NCBI RefSeq assembly: GCF_002943465.1
Contig: NZ_PTQY01000006.1
Coordinates: forward strand, 62,001 to 126,000
Origin: Rhodoferax sp. TS-BS-61-7
GTDB taxonomy: Bacteria; Pseudomonadota; Gammaproteobacteria; Burkholderiales; Burkholderiaceae_C
Direction of reading: 5' to 3'
Length of the DNA: 64,000 nt
Under the pieces are notes generated by a model. That model worked only from the letters and a program-made list of their open reading frames with translations. It was not told where the DNA came from and did no database searches. This document shows, piece by piece, positions 1 through 9,842 of the stretch (the stretch's first letter is position 1; the number at the start of each line of letters is the position of its first letter). Made by a program: the position numbers and the translations under genes.

Positions 1-215
1 CCAGCCACCAGCGCCACTGGGCTGCACACCATGTGCACCAGCGCGCCCACGGGATGGCGGACAAACAGGCTCGCGGCAAAATCTGGCCGCTCGCTTGCCA
101 CCAGCAACCACAGGGCGTAGCCTGCCACGCCCAGCGCAAGCAGCATCAGGGTGGACCAGCCGGTCCATTGCGCCATGCCATACGGCGCAGGATGGAGGTG
201 GGTTGCAGGGGTCAT
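1..215 (-). CDS. Membrane protein, possibly DUF2306 (3' part outside window)
   Basis: Only the first 71 codons are present; the gene runs off the left edge. The ATG at 213-215 is followed by a short polar start and a strong hydrophobic segment (residues about 20-40, WSTLMLLALGVAGYALWLLV). A conserved-looking HPVGALVHMVCSPVALVAG stretch follows, which resembles the beginning of DUF2306 membrane proteins. It lies 26 bases behind the MipA-like gene on the same strand, so it is probably the last gene of a three-gene envelope operon. The family assignment is a guess from a short fragment; a small membrane protein is the safe statement. Confidence 0.5.
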   Translation of the reverse strand, partial: MTPATHLHPAPYGMAQWTGWSTLMLLALGVAGYALWLLVASERPDFAASLFVRHPVGALVHMVCSPVALVA

Positions 216-241
216 GGCAGAGGTCTTTCAGGGGCGGGGTT

Positions 242-1039
242 TCAGAAGGCGTAGGTCAGGGCCAGCACGGCCGCATTGGCATTGCTGCTGCGGGCGATGG
301 GGCTGTTTTTGGCGCCATCGCCCAGCGTGCTGCCCGAGACGGCCGCCGTGACGAAGGTGCGCGGGTTGATGGCGTAGGTGAGGGATAGGCCCAGGCGTGT
401 ATCACGCAGGCCCGCGTCGGGCGTGTAGAGCGCATAGCCGCTGCGGGCGGCTTGCTGCACGTCCACCCCAAAGTAACTTTGCATGTACTGGCGGTCCACC
501 AGCGTGGTGCCCAGCTTGGCGCCCAGGCGCCACTGGGGCGCCAGCGCCACCGAGTAGCCCACGCCCAGGTCCACCACCGTGCCATTGCTGCTCTGGCCCG
601 AGCCCCAACGCACCGAGCCGGTGAAGGCCAGGCCGTCGGCAGTGGCATAGGTCACAAAACCGCCAAGTTCGGGCTTGGCGTCCACATCCCCCATGCCCCG
701 CAGGGCGGTGCTGTCGCCGCTCTGGCGGCCCATGTCGGCCGTCAGGCGCAGGCCGTAATGCAGCGCTGGGTTTTTGGAAAAGTTGTAACCCACTCCGTTG
801 TCCAGACCGGCAAACCAGCCATTGGCCCACTGGTAGCTGACGTTGGGGAACACCTGGGTTTTGCGCTGGTCACCGCCCAGGTACTCGGGGGTGGACACCG
901 CGACCAGGCCCAGGCTGCCACCGTCGGCGCCGGGCGGGGTGTTGCGCAGTTGCACCGATTCAAAGGACTGGGCCATGGCCAGCGGGGTGGCGCCCAGCAG
1001 GGCGGTGGAGAGGGCGAGGCAGGGGAAGCGTGTTTTCAT
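242..1039 (-). CDS. MipA/OmpV family outer-membrane protein
   Basis: 265 residues. A typical Sec signal peptide opens the protein (cleavage expected after TPLAMA-Q, near residue 23). Alternating beta-strand-like sequence follows, with many GxxxG-type turns, ending in the aromatic residue F (ALTYAF), as expected for an outer-membrane beta barrel. MipA/OmpV proteins are outer-membrane scaffolding or porin-like proteins, and several respond to envelope stress or polymyxins. AAGGAG lies at good distance before the ATG. It sits 12 bases after the small membrane protein gene and 26 before the DUF2306-like gene. Family membership is well supported by the VSTPEYLGGDQRKTQVFPNVSYQW region; the substrate is unknown. 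Confidence 0.8.
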   Translation of the reverse strand: MKTRFPCLALSTALLGATPLAMAQSFESVQLRNTPPGADGGSLGLVAVSTPEYLGGDQRKTQVFPNVSYQWANGWFAGLDNGVGYNFSKNPALHYGLRLTADMGRQSGDSTALRGMGDVDAKPELGGFVTYATADGLAFTGSVRWGSGQSSNGTVVDLGVGYSVALAPQWRLGAKLGTTLVDRQYMQSYFGVDVQQAARSGYALYTPDAGLRDTRLGLSLTYAINPRTFVTAAVSGSTLGDGAKNSPIARSSNANAAVLALTYAF

Positions 1040-1051
1040 GGAAGGAACTCC

Positions 1052-1588
1052 TTAAGCCGTTGCACGGGGTGTATGGCCGCCATGGTGCCACTGGGCGTCG
1101 GTCTGTGCAGCCAGTTTCCACAGCCGCAGGCTGCGGCCCAGCAGCACGCCGCTGCACAGGCCATACAGCGCGGCAATGCCGTTGGCGGCAAGCGTGGTCT
1201 GCAGCAGTGCCGGTGCCAGGGCTTGGGTGGCACCCACGGCGTATTTGGTCAAGAAAATACCCATCATCAGCGCCAGGGGCACGGCGCTGCCCGGCACGGT
1301 GAAGCGCTGGTGGGCCAGGTCGTAGTGGGCACCGGCAGGCAGGCGCTGGCGCAGCACCAGGGTGGCCGCACCCAGCGCCACCAGGGCCCACAACAGCAGG
1401 GCCGCACCGGGTGCGCCGGCTATGGCCAGCGTGCCGTACACCGACAGGCCCACCAGCACCAGCGGCAGCACGGTCATCCGCATCCAGCTCATCTGCTGGG
1501 TCCGGGTTTGGCGCAGGCCCAGCACCAGCAAGCCCAGCAGCAGCGGCCAGACCCAGATGGGGGTGTTCGAGAGAAAAAGAGAGATCAC
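1052..1588 (-). CDS. Small multi-pass inner-membrane protein (DUF6622-like)
   Basis: 178 residues from a GTG start at 1588. I chose this start because AAGGAG lies seven bases before it and the first residues (VISLFLSNTPIWVWPLLLGLLVL) form the first membrane helix; the frame stays open 52 codons further upstream without membrane character. About four to five hydrophobic segments are visible, with a Q-T-R-T-Q loop after the first. The pattern resembles DUF6622 proteins of Burkholderiales. It is probably the first gene of the mipA operon and is divergent from macA. Function is unknown. Confidence 0.6.
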   Translation of the reverse strand: MISLFLSNTPIWVWPLLLGLLVLGLRQTRTQQMSWMRMTVLPLVLVGLSVYGTLAIAGAPGAALLLWALVALGAATLVLRQRLPAGAHYDLAHQRFTVPGSAVPLALMMGIFLTKYAVGATQALAPALLQTTLAANGIAALYGLCSGVLLGRSLRLWKLAAQTDAQWHHGGHTPRATA

Positions 1589-1766
1589 AGCACGACTCCT
1601 TGGAAGTTCAACACGCGCAACAAGCGATGGGCGGACTGTGCCGGCCGGACGCCGCCCATGCGAGCGGCTTGCGACGAAATGACGCTTGGGCAGCGCCAAA
1701 TGCCGGAAAACGGGGCCTTTGTGCCGCTGCCATCGTGCTGCCACCGTGGCTTTCTAGAATCGGGGG

Positions 1767-3059
1767 ATGAACAGAACATTGATAGGTGGCGCTGCGGTGC
1801 TGGTCGCGGCGCTGGGTGGTGCGGCGTGGTGGGGCTTGTATGCCAGCGCGGGCAGCCAGGTGGAATACCGCAGTGCGGCCATCAGCCGCGGTAACTTGCA
1901 AGCCACGGTGGCGGCAAGCGGCGCCGTGAGCCCGGTGGCGCAGGTGAGTGTGGGCACCCAGGTGAGCGGGCAGATCCGCGAGGTGCTGGTGGACTTCAAC
2001 AGCGAGGTGAGGGCCGGCCAGCTGATTGCCCAGATTGACCCCGAGACCTTTGAATACCGCGTGCGCTCGGCCCAGGCCGATGTGGACGCCGCCCGCGCCG
2101 CCGTGCTGACGGCCCAGGCCAATGTGGTGGCGGTGCAAACCCAGGTGTCGCGCGCACAGGTGGACCTGAACGAGGCCCAGCGCGACTTTGAGCGCAAACA
2201 AAGCCTGGTGGAAAAACAGTTCATCACCCAGAGCGAGGCCGACAAGGCGCGCGCGCTGGTGAACACCAGCACCGAGGCGATGAAGGCGGTGCAAGCCCAG
2301 GTGGGGGTGGCCCAGGCGCAGGTAAAAACCGCGCAGGCCAATGTGGCGCAGCGCGAGGCTGCGCTGGCCCAGGCCCGCATTGACCTGGCGCGTACACGCA
2401 TCACTTCGCCGGTGAACGGCATTGTCATCAAACGCACCATCGAGCGCGGCCAGACCGTGGCCAGCAGCCTGCAGTCGCCTGAGTTGTTTGTGATTGCGCA
2501 AAACCTGTCGGACATGCAGGTGGAGGCCGCGATTGACGAAAGTGATGTGGGCCGCCTGCAGCCGGGGCAAAAGGCCAGTTTCAATGTGGACGCGTTTCCG
2601 GGCCAAACCTTTGAAGGCGAGATTCGCCAGGTGCGCAAGGCCGCCACCAATGTGGCCAATGTGGTGACCTATGTGGCCATCGTGCGTTTTGCCAATGTGC
2701 AGGGCAAGCTGTTGCCGGGCATGACGGCCAATGTGCGCGTGGTGACCGAGCAGCGCGAAAACGTGCTGAAAGTGCCCAACGCGGCGCTGCGCTTGCGTAT
2801 CGAAGGGGTGGAACCTGCGGCACCCGCCGAAGCCCGCGGGGCCAGCCGTGGCCGGGTGTATGTGCTGGGTGCCGATGGCAAGCCGCAGGCGTTTGCCGTG
2901 CGTTCCGGTGTGTCGGACGGCAGCAACACCGAACTGATCCTGCCACCCGACTCACCGGCCGCCACGGCGCTGCGCGAGGGGGTGGAGGTGTTGGTGGGCA
3001 CCAAGCCGCAGGGCGCCGCCAGTGCGCCGCGCAGCAACGGCCCGCGGCCACCGTTTTAA
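1767..3059 (+). CDS. macA: Periplasmic adaptor subunit of MacAB-type efflux system
   Basis: 430 residues. An N-terminal membrane anchor (residues about 4-25) is followed by the HlyD/RND adaptor layout: a lipoyl half (PVAQVSVGTQVSGQIREVLVD), a long heptad-rich alpha-hairpin of about residues 90-205 full of Q/A/V repeats, the second lipoyl half (ITSPVNGIVIKRTIERGQTV) and a beta-barrel domain. MacA-type adaptors bridge a MacB ABC permease to an outer-membrane TolC channel and stimulate its ATPase. Genes for the ATPase and permease follow at once. No TolC gene is in the window. The tail (GAASAPRSNGPRPPF) is low complexity. The substrate (macrolide, peptide or siderophore) cannot be inferred. Confidence 0.87.
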   Translation: MNRTLIGGAAVLVAALGGAAWWGLYASAGSQVEYRSAAISRGNLQATVAASGAVSPVAQVSVGTQVSGQIREVLVDFNSEVRAGQLIAQIDPETFEYRVRSAQADVDAARAAVLTAQANVVAVQTQVSRAQVDLNEAQRDFERKQSLVEKQFITQSEADKARALVNTSTEAMKAVQAQVGVAQAQVKTAQANVAQREAALAQARIDLARTRITSPVNGIVIKRTIERGQTVASSLQSPELFVIAQNLSDMQVEAAIDESDVGRLQPGQKASFNVDAFPGQTFEGEIRQVRKAATNVANVVTYVAIVRFANVQGKLLPGMTANVRVVTEQRENVLKVPNAALRLRIEGVEPAAPAEARGASRGRVYVLGADGKPQAFAVRSGVSDGSNTELILPPDSPAATALREGVEVLVGTKPQGAASAPRSNGPRPPF

Positions 3060-3071
3060 GGCGCACGCACT

Positions 3072-3772
3072 GTGCCGCAAACAGCATCCTTAGCGCCTGC
3101 GTTGATCCAGGCGCGCGACCTGACCAAGGCCTACACCATGGGCGACCAGACGGTGCACGCGCTGCGGGGTGTGTCGCTGGACATTGCCGAGGGCGAAATG
3201 GTGGCCATCATGGGCGCCTCGGGTTCGGGCAAGTCCACGCTGATGAACATTCTGGGCTGTCTGGACCAGCCCAGCGCCGGCAGCTACCGGCTGGCCGGTG
3301 AGCCGGTGCAGGACATGGCGCCCGACGCACTGGCCAGCATCCGCAACCGGCGCATCGGGTTTGTGTTCCAGCAGTTCAACCTGCTACCGCGCACCAGCGC
3401 ACTGGAAAACGTGGAGCTGCCGATGGTGTACGCCGGCGTGCCCGCCGCCCAACGCCACCAGCGTGCACGCGCAGCGCTGGAGCGTGTGGGCCTGGGCCAG
3501 CGCACCCACCACACGCCGGCCGAGCTGTCGGGCGGGCAGCAGCAGCGTGTGGCGATTGCCCGCGCACTCGTCAACCACCCGCAACTCATCCTGGCCGACG
3601 AGCCCACGGGTGCACTCGACTCGCAGACCAGCGAAGACATCATGCAGCTGCTGACCGAGCTGAACCGCCAGGGCATGACCGTGGTGCTGGTCACGCACGA
3701 GGCCGACATAGCGGCCTGGGCGCGGCGCACCTTGGTGTTCAAGGACGGACACATCGTGGAGGACACGTTGCG

Positions 3773-3776
<4 letters not shown>
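3072..3776 (+). CDS. MacB-type ABC transporter ATP-binding protein
   Basis: 234 residues, GTG start. Walker A GASGSGKST is at 48-56. The Q-loop (FVFQQFNLLPR), the signature LSGGQQQRVAIARAL, Walker B LILADEP and the switch His in VTHE are all intact. This is the LolD/MacB/FtsE ATPase class. In E. coli MacB the ATPase and the membrane part are one polypeptide; here they are two genes, and the stop codon overlaps the permease start by four bases (ATGA), so translation is coupled. It hydrolyses ATP to drive the MacA-linked efflux pump. Confidence 0.9.
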
Positions 3777-4997
<1,221 letters not shown>

Positions 4998-5008
<11 letters not shown>

Positions 5009-5046
5009 GTGAGCTGCTCGCGCAGATAATATGCGCCTTCTGGCTA
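4998..5046 (+). repeat. Dispersed AGCTGCTTGCGCA-type repeat, copy 1
   Basis: GCTATGAATAAGT, then AGCTGCTCGCGCA, then a GCGCCTTCTGGC tail match the pattern seen in eleven other places: GCTAT, eight to ten A/T-rich bases, AGCTGCTTGCGCA, about eleven variable bases, GGGCTAGAGGC-like end. This copy contains the stop codon of the MacB-type permease gene and ends about 15 bases before the uppP ribosome binding site. Confidence 0.75.
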
Positions 5047-5074
5047 TTAATCGCTTATAAAAAGGGAGTGTGTT

Positions 5075-5911
5075 TTGGACATTACATTGCTGATCAAAGC
5101 GGCCATCATGGGCGTGGTCGAGGGGTTGACGGAGTTTCTGCCCATTTCCAGCACCGGCCATTTGATTCTGGCGGGCGCGCTGCTGGACTTTCTGGACCAC
5201 GACAAACGCCAGGTGTTTGAAATCGCCATCCAGACCGGTGCCATCTTTGCCGTCATCCTGGTCTACTGGCAAAAGATCCGCGACACGCTGGTGGCCCTGC
5301 CGACCGAAAAACAGGCGCAGCGCTTTGCCTTGAATGTGGCCATTGGTTTTCTGCCCGCGGTGGTGCTGGGCCTCCTGTTTGGCAAGTTCATCAAGGCGCA
5401 CCTGTTTACCCCCACCATCGTCGCCACCACCTTCATCGTGGGCGGATTCATCATCCTCTGGGCCGAGCGCCGCCAGGCCAACAACCCCAAGACCGTGCGT
5501 GTGGCCGAGGTGGACGACATGACGCCGCTGGATGCGCTGAAGGTGGGCCTGGTGCAGTGCCTGGCCATGGTGCCCGGCACCAGCCGCAGCGGCGCCACCA
5601 TCATCGGCGGCATGCTGCTGGGCCTGTCGCGCAAAGCCGCCACCGACTTTTCATTCTTCCTCGCCATCCCCACCTTGATTGGAGCGGGGGTGTACAGCCT
5701 GTACAAGGAGCGTGCGCTGCTGTCGGTGGCCGATGTGCCGCTGTTTGGTGTGGGGCTGGTGTTCTCTTTTATCAGCGCGTGGTTGTGTGTGCGCTGGCTG
5801 CTGCGGTTTATCTCTACGCACAGCTTTGTGGGGTTTGCGTATTACCGCATCGTGTTTGGGGTTGTGGTGTTGGTTACTGCCTGGACTGGGGTGGTTACCT
5901 GGGCGGCCTGA
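5075..5911 (+). CDS. uppP: Undecaprenyl-diphosphatase UppP (BacA)
   Basis: 278 residues. This integral membrane enzyme dephosphorylates undecaprenyl diphosphate to recycle the lipid carrier for peptidoglycan and O-antigen synthesis; overproduction gives bacitracin resistance. The two catalytic signatures are intact: [17 protein letters not shown] (residues about 16-32) and [13 protein letters not shown]. Six to eight hydrophobic segments fit the family. The start is TTG at 5075, six bases after AAAGGGAG, with no in-frame ATG before the first motif. TTG is an uncommon start and may lower translation. The gene stands alone between the efflux genes and an inverted-repeat element. Confidence 0.93.
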   Translation: MDITLLIKAAIMGVVEGLTEFLPISSTGHLILAGALLDFLDHDKRQVFEIAIQTGAIFAVILVYWQKIRDTLVALPTEKQAQRFALNVAIGFLPAVVLGLLFGKFIKAHLFTPTIVATTFIVGGFIILWAERRQANNPKTVRVAEVDDMTPLDALKVGLVQCLAMVPGTSRSGATIIGGMLLGLSRKAATDFSFFLAIPTLIGAGVYSLYKERALLSVADVPLFGVGLVFSFISAWLCVRWLLRFISTHSFVGFAYYRIVFGVVVLVTAWTGVVTWAA

Positions 5912-5940
5912 CGGGTTGCTTTTCTTTTGCGCCTGCACCG

Positions 5941-6314
5941 CTTTTTTAGACACCCACTCCCCCAGCCCCTCGCCCCGTCGGCGAGGGGAGCCTTTAACAG
6001 CCATATTTTTTGGTGGCACTCCGGCTACGGCGCTACACAAGAGCGGTTGCCAACGGGTGGGGGCGCCACGGCCCGTGCCAGCGGTTGTGGTGAGCGCCAA
6101 TGGGCAGGGGCGGAGCCGCTGGCGGGAGCAGCCGCCAGCCGTGCCGAGTCGATATCTCCGAAGTTCCACAACCGTAGGCATTGGCCGTGGAGTGAGCCAA
6201 CAGTGGCAACGTTACCCTTGTAGTCCGCGTCCGGCGCGCAGCCCAAAGATATGGCTGTTAAAGGCTCCCCTCGCCGACGGGGCGAGGGGCTGGGGGAGTG
6301 GGTGTTAAAAAAAG
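5941..6314. mobile_element. MITE-like element with 73-bp terminal inverted repeats
   Basis: Bases 5941-6013 and 6242-6314 are inverted copies of each other with about four mismatches over 73 positions. Each arm contains its own small palindrome (CCCCTCGCC, five bases, GGCGAGGGG). The 228-base interior has no convincing reading frame. This size, structure and absence of a transposase fit a miniature inverted-repeat element mobilised in trans, although no clear target-site duplication is visible. It fills the whole gap between uppP and the GGDEF-EAL gene, which otherwise contains no gene. As RNA the arms would form one very long hairpin in either direction. Confidence 0.6.
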
Positions 6315-6334
6315 AAACTACCCGAAAACCAAAG

Positions 6335-8041
6335 CTACCCCCGATACCCCCCAAAACACTTCACTGCTTCCTCCGCAGGCACAGGCTTGCTAAAGAGATA
6401 GCCCTGAAACTCTTCGCAGTGCAGCCCGCGCAGAAACTCCAGCTGCTCCGCCGTTTCCACCCCCTCGGCCACCACCGTCATGCCAAAACTGTGCGCCATC
6501 GCCACAATCGCCTTGGTGATGGCCGCATCGCCCGCGTCCTGCGTGATGTTGCGGGTGAAGGCCTGGTCTATCTTCAGGGCGTCCAGCGGGTACTGCTTGA
6601 GGTAGGCCAGGCTGGAGTAGCCGGTGCCGAAGTCGTCCATCGCCAGCTTCACGCCCAGCGCTTTGCAGGCATGCAGCGTGGCCAGCGTGGAGGCCACGCT
6701 TTGCAGCGCCATGCTTTCGGTCACTTCCAGCTCCAGCATGTGGGCGGGCAAGCCGGTGCTCTGCAGCACCTGGGCCACCAGCGCCGGTAGCTCTTTGCCG
6801 GCAAACTGGCGCACCGACAAATTCACCGCCATACGGAAGTGGGTGTGGCCTTGGGCCAGCCACTGTGCAGCCTGGGCGGCGGCCGTGTGCATGACCCATT
6901 GGCCCAGTTGCACGATGACACCGCTTTGCTCGGCAATCGGGATGAACTCGGACGGCGGAATCCAGCCCAGCGTGGCATGGTTCCAGCGCAGCAGCGCCTC
7001 AAAACCGACGACAGCGCCACTTTGGATGTTGACTTGCGGTTGGTAATAAACCTGCAGGTCGCCCTGGGCCATGGCGCGGTGCAGCTCGTTGTGGATTTGC
7101 AGGGAGCGCGCCACCTGGCGGTTCATGGCGGCGTCGAAATACACATAGGTACCCGGGCCCGCAGGCTTGGCGTGGTGCAGGGCCGATTCGGCGTTGAGCA
7201 GCAGGGCGTGCGCGCTGTCGGCCTGCGCAGGGTAGAGGCTGGCACCCGCGCTGGCGGTGAGGAAGAGCGTGTGGCCGCTCACCTGGTAGGGCTGCGCTAA
7301 GCGGCGCAGCAGTTCGGCGGCACGCTCGCCAAGGGTGTCCTCATGGGCCAGGCCGGCCATACACACCGCAAACTGGTCGCCCCCGATGCGGCCCACCACG
7401 TCGTGGGCGCTGGGATGTTCCCATTGGGCGGAGTAGAGGTTCAGGCGTTTGCCCACCTCACGCAGCACCAGGTCGCCCACGCCGGTGCCCAGCGATTCGT
7501 TGATCTTGGCAAAACCGTCCAGGCCCAGGCACAGCAGGGCCACGCCAGCGTGATGTTGCAACGCCGATTCCAGTTGCTGCTCAAACAGGTCGCGCCCCGG
7601 CAGGGCCGTGAGCGTGTCGATCTGCATGGCGTAGCGGGTTTCGTTTTGCAGGCGCTGGGCCGCTTGTTCGAGGCTGCTGCTGCGCTGCAGGCGGGCCTGC
7701 ACGGCTTCCAGCAGTTCGTCGCGCCGGCAGGGTTTGGTCAGGTAGTCGTCGGCGCCCAGGTTCATGCCGGCGCGTACATCGGCGCGGTCGGCCTTGGCCG
7801 TCAGCATGATGATGGGCACGGTGGCGGTGCGGGCGTCTTCGCGCAGCGCACGCACCAGGCCATAGCCATCCAGCGTGGGCATCATCACATCGGTCAGCAC
7901 CAGGTCGGGCCGCAGGGCTTGCGCCTGGGCATAGGCGTCAGCACCATCACAGGCGGCCATCACCTCGTAGCCCTCCAGCTCCAGCATCCACTGCAGATTC
8001 TCGCGCAGCGAGGGCTCGTCTTCGGCAATCAGGATGCGCAT
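6335..8041 (-). CDS. Response regulator: receiver-GGDEF(degenerate)-EAL, c-di-GMP phosphodiesterase
   Basis: 568 residues from ATG at 8041, chosen because MRILIAEDEP is a classic receiver start; the longer open frame overlaps the kinase gene. The receiver domain (1-120) has D51 as phosphate acceptor (VLTDVMMP). The GGDEF domain carries GGDQF near residue 218, so cyclase activity is doubtful. The EAL domain is intact: EALLRW near 347, then the [11 protein letters not shown] and K motifs, and E in AEGVET. The expected output is therefore degradation of cyclic di-GMP under control of phosphorylation. The gene starts four bases after the histidine kinase stop, so the two form a two-component pair. 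Confidence 0.88.
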   Translation of the reverse strand: MRILIAEDEPSLRENLQWMLELEGYEVMAACDGADAYAQAQALRPDLVLTDVMMPTLDGYGLVRALREDARTATVPIIMLTAKADRADVRAGMNLGADDYLTKPCRRDELLEAVQARLQRSSSLEQAAQRLQNETRYAMQIDTLTALPGRDLFEQQLESALQHHAGVALLCLGLDGFAKINESLGTGVGDLVLREVGKRLNLYSAQWEHPSAHDVVGRIGGDQFAVCMAGLAHEDTLGERAAELLRRLAQPYQVSGHTLFLTASAGASLYPAQADSAHALLLNAESALHHAKPAGPGTYVYFDAAMNRQVARSLQIHNELHRAMAQGDLQVYYQPQVNIQSGAVVGFEALLRWNHATLGWIPPSEFIPIAEQSGVIVQLGQWVMHTAAAQAAQWLAQGHTHFRMAVNLSVRQFAGKELPALVAQVLQSTGLPAHMLELEVTESMALQSVASTLATLHACKALGVKLAMDDFGTGYSSLAYLKQYPLDALKIDQAFTRNITQDAGDAAITKAIVAMAHSFGMTVVAEGVETAEQLEFLRGLHCEEFQGYLFSKPVPAEEAVKCFGGYRG

Positions 8042-8045
8042 GGCC

Positions 8046-9836
8046 TCAGTCCTCGGGGGTGCAGGGGTGGGTGGGCAGGGTGACGGTGAAGGTGCTGCCC
8101 TGGCCCACCGTGCTGTCGACACGGATGTCGCCCAGGTGGCAGGTCACGGCCTCTTTGACAATCGACAGGCCCAGGCCGGTGCCGGCAATCGGCCCCACAT
8201 TGCTGGCGCGGTGAAAGCTCACAAACAGTGCGGCCTGGTCGGCCTCGGGGATGCCAATGCCCTGGTCGGACACGGTAAACACCAGCGCATCACCCTGGTC
8301 GCGCACGGCAAAGTGCACATCGCCGCCCTGTGGCGAGTACTTGATGGCGTTGGACAGCAAGTTGCCCACGATGTTGCGGATCAGGGTGTCGTCCAGCCAG
8401 AACAGTTGCTCGGCCGGTGGCAGCTCCAGCTGTAGCCGCACGCCCACCAGTTGGCGTGCCATGGCACTGCGCAGTTCGTCTACCAGGCCGTGGCAGAAGG
8501 TGGTGACGCTGAGTGTGCGTGGTTTGAATTCGAGCCGGCCGGCGTCGGTACGGCCAATTACCAGCACGTTTTCCAGCATGTGGGTCATGCGCTCCACCGC
8601 GTCGTCAATCTTCTGCAGGGTGTGCAGCTTCTTGTCGGCGGGCATACGGTCTTCGTAGTGCTGCAGCAGCTCCACCGAGCCGTGGATGGTGGCCAGCGGC
8701 GTGCGGAACTCGTGCGAGGCCATGGTGATGAAACGCGCCTTCATGTCGTTGAGCGCAATTTGCTGCTGCAGGGCGATCTGTTGGTTTTCTTCGGCTTGCA
8801 TTCTGGCCGTGGCGTCGACGACGAACAGCAGCGTTGCGTCGCGCTGGCTCCACTGGATCAGAACGGCCGAGAGCTCCAGCGTGCGCACCTGCCCGGCTTC
8901 GGTGATGACGCGGAAGTTGTAGTTCACCTCCACCGCTTCCCCACGCAGGCGGCGTTGGTGGCGCTCCATCACCACGGGGACGTCCTCAGGGTGGATGGTG
9001 GCGGTAAAGGGATGCGCCAGCAGGTACACCAGCGAATGCCCGACGATGCGCACCATGCTGGGGTTGGCAAACACCATGCGTCCGTCCTGCACCACCACCA
9101 CACCCACGCCCACGTTCTCAATCACCGAGCGATAGCGCGCTTCGGAGTTGCGTATTTCTTCCATGGCCTGCTGCCGCTCCAGTGCAGCGCCCACGTGGTT
9201 GGCCACAAAGCCCAGAATATCGGCATCGTTTTCGGTGTAGTGCACATGGGGCTCGTAGCCCTGCACCACCAGCACGCCGCGTACGCGCCCCTGCATTTGC
9301 ATGGGCACGCCCAGCCAACTGCTGAAGGTCAGGTCACCCGAGGCCTGGGTGATTTCACCGCTGCTCTGCAGCTGCACAAAACGCGCAGCGTCAATCAGCT
9401 CCGGCTGTGCGGTGCGCAGCACAAACTCGGTCATACCGCGCTTGCGTGGCACGCCGTAGCGCTGCATGGTGTCGCCGTCTTTCTCGTCCTCGTAGTAGGG
9501 GTAGTCCACCGTGTTTTTGGACGGATGGCTCAGGCAGACATAGAAGTTTTTGGCATACAGCAGCTCGCCCAGCAGCTGGTGCACGGTTTTCAGAAAGTCG
9601 TAAAGCGTGAGCCCGGCGGTGGCCCGTTCTGCAATGCGGTAGAACACGCTTTGCAGTGCTTCTGCTTTCTTTTGTTCCAAGGCCTCGGCCTGCAGCTCGC
9701 GCGTGCGGCGCTCTACCCACTGGCTGGCCAGGGTTTGCTGTTCATCCAAGGCCGCTTGCAGCTGCCGGTTTTTGGCCTGCAAGGCCTGAACCTGCTCTTG
9801 CAGTCGGTCCAGTGGTGCTTGCGGGCTGTTGGACAT
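8046..9836 (-). CDS. Cytoplasmic GAF-PAS sensor histidine kinase
   Basis: 596 residues with no clear membrane helix. An N-terminal coiled coil (about 5-55) is followed by a GAF domain (about 60-205), a PAS domain (about 232-345), HisKA with the phospho-acceptor His in MASHEFRTPLATIHGS near residue 374, and HATPase_c with the N box (NLLSNAIKYSP), DQGIGIPEAD and GTGLGLSIVKEAV. It should autophosphorylate and pass phosphate to the REC-GGDEF-EAL protein encoded just downstream, linking an intracellular signal to c-di-GMP turnover. The bound ligand or cofactor is not evident. It is seven bases downstream of the alpha/beta hydrolase gene and probably co-transcribed. Confidence 0.88.
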   Translation of the reverse strand: MSNSPQAPLDRLQEQVQALQAKNRQLQAALDEQQTLASQWVERRTRELQAEALEQKKAEALQSVFYRIAERATAGLTLYDFLKTVHQLLGELLYAKNFYVCLSHPSKNTVDYPYYEDEKDGDTMQRYGVPRKRGMTEFVLRTAQPELIDAARFVQLQSSGEITQASGDLTFSSWLGVPMQMQGRVRGVLVVQGYEPHVHYTENDADILGFVANHVGAALERQQAMEEIRNSEARYRSVIENVGVGVVVVQDGRMVFANPSMVRIVGHSLVYLLAHPFTATIHPEDVPVVMERHQRRLRGEAVEVNYNFRVITEAGQVRTLELSAVLIQWSQRDATLLFVVDATARMQAEENQQIALQQQIALNDMKARFITMASHEFRTPLATIHGSVELLQHYEDRMPADKKLHTLQKIDDAVERMTHMLENVLVIGRTDAGRLEFKPRTLSVTTFCHGLVDELRSAMARQLVGVRLQLELPPAEQLFWLDDTLIRNIVGNLLSNAIKYSPQGGDVHFAVRDQGDALVFTVSDQGIGIPEADQAALFVSFHRASNVGPIAGTGLGLSIVKEAVTCHLGDIRVDSTVGQGSTFTVTLPTHPCTPED

Positions 9837-9842
9837 CGGGCG

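Noticed and set aside
5941-6314. Reading the inverted repeats as two simple terminators
   Set aside because: The arms match each other over 73 bases, far beyond a terminator stem, and neither inner palindrome is followed by a proper T run.
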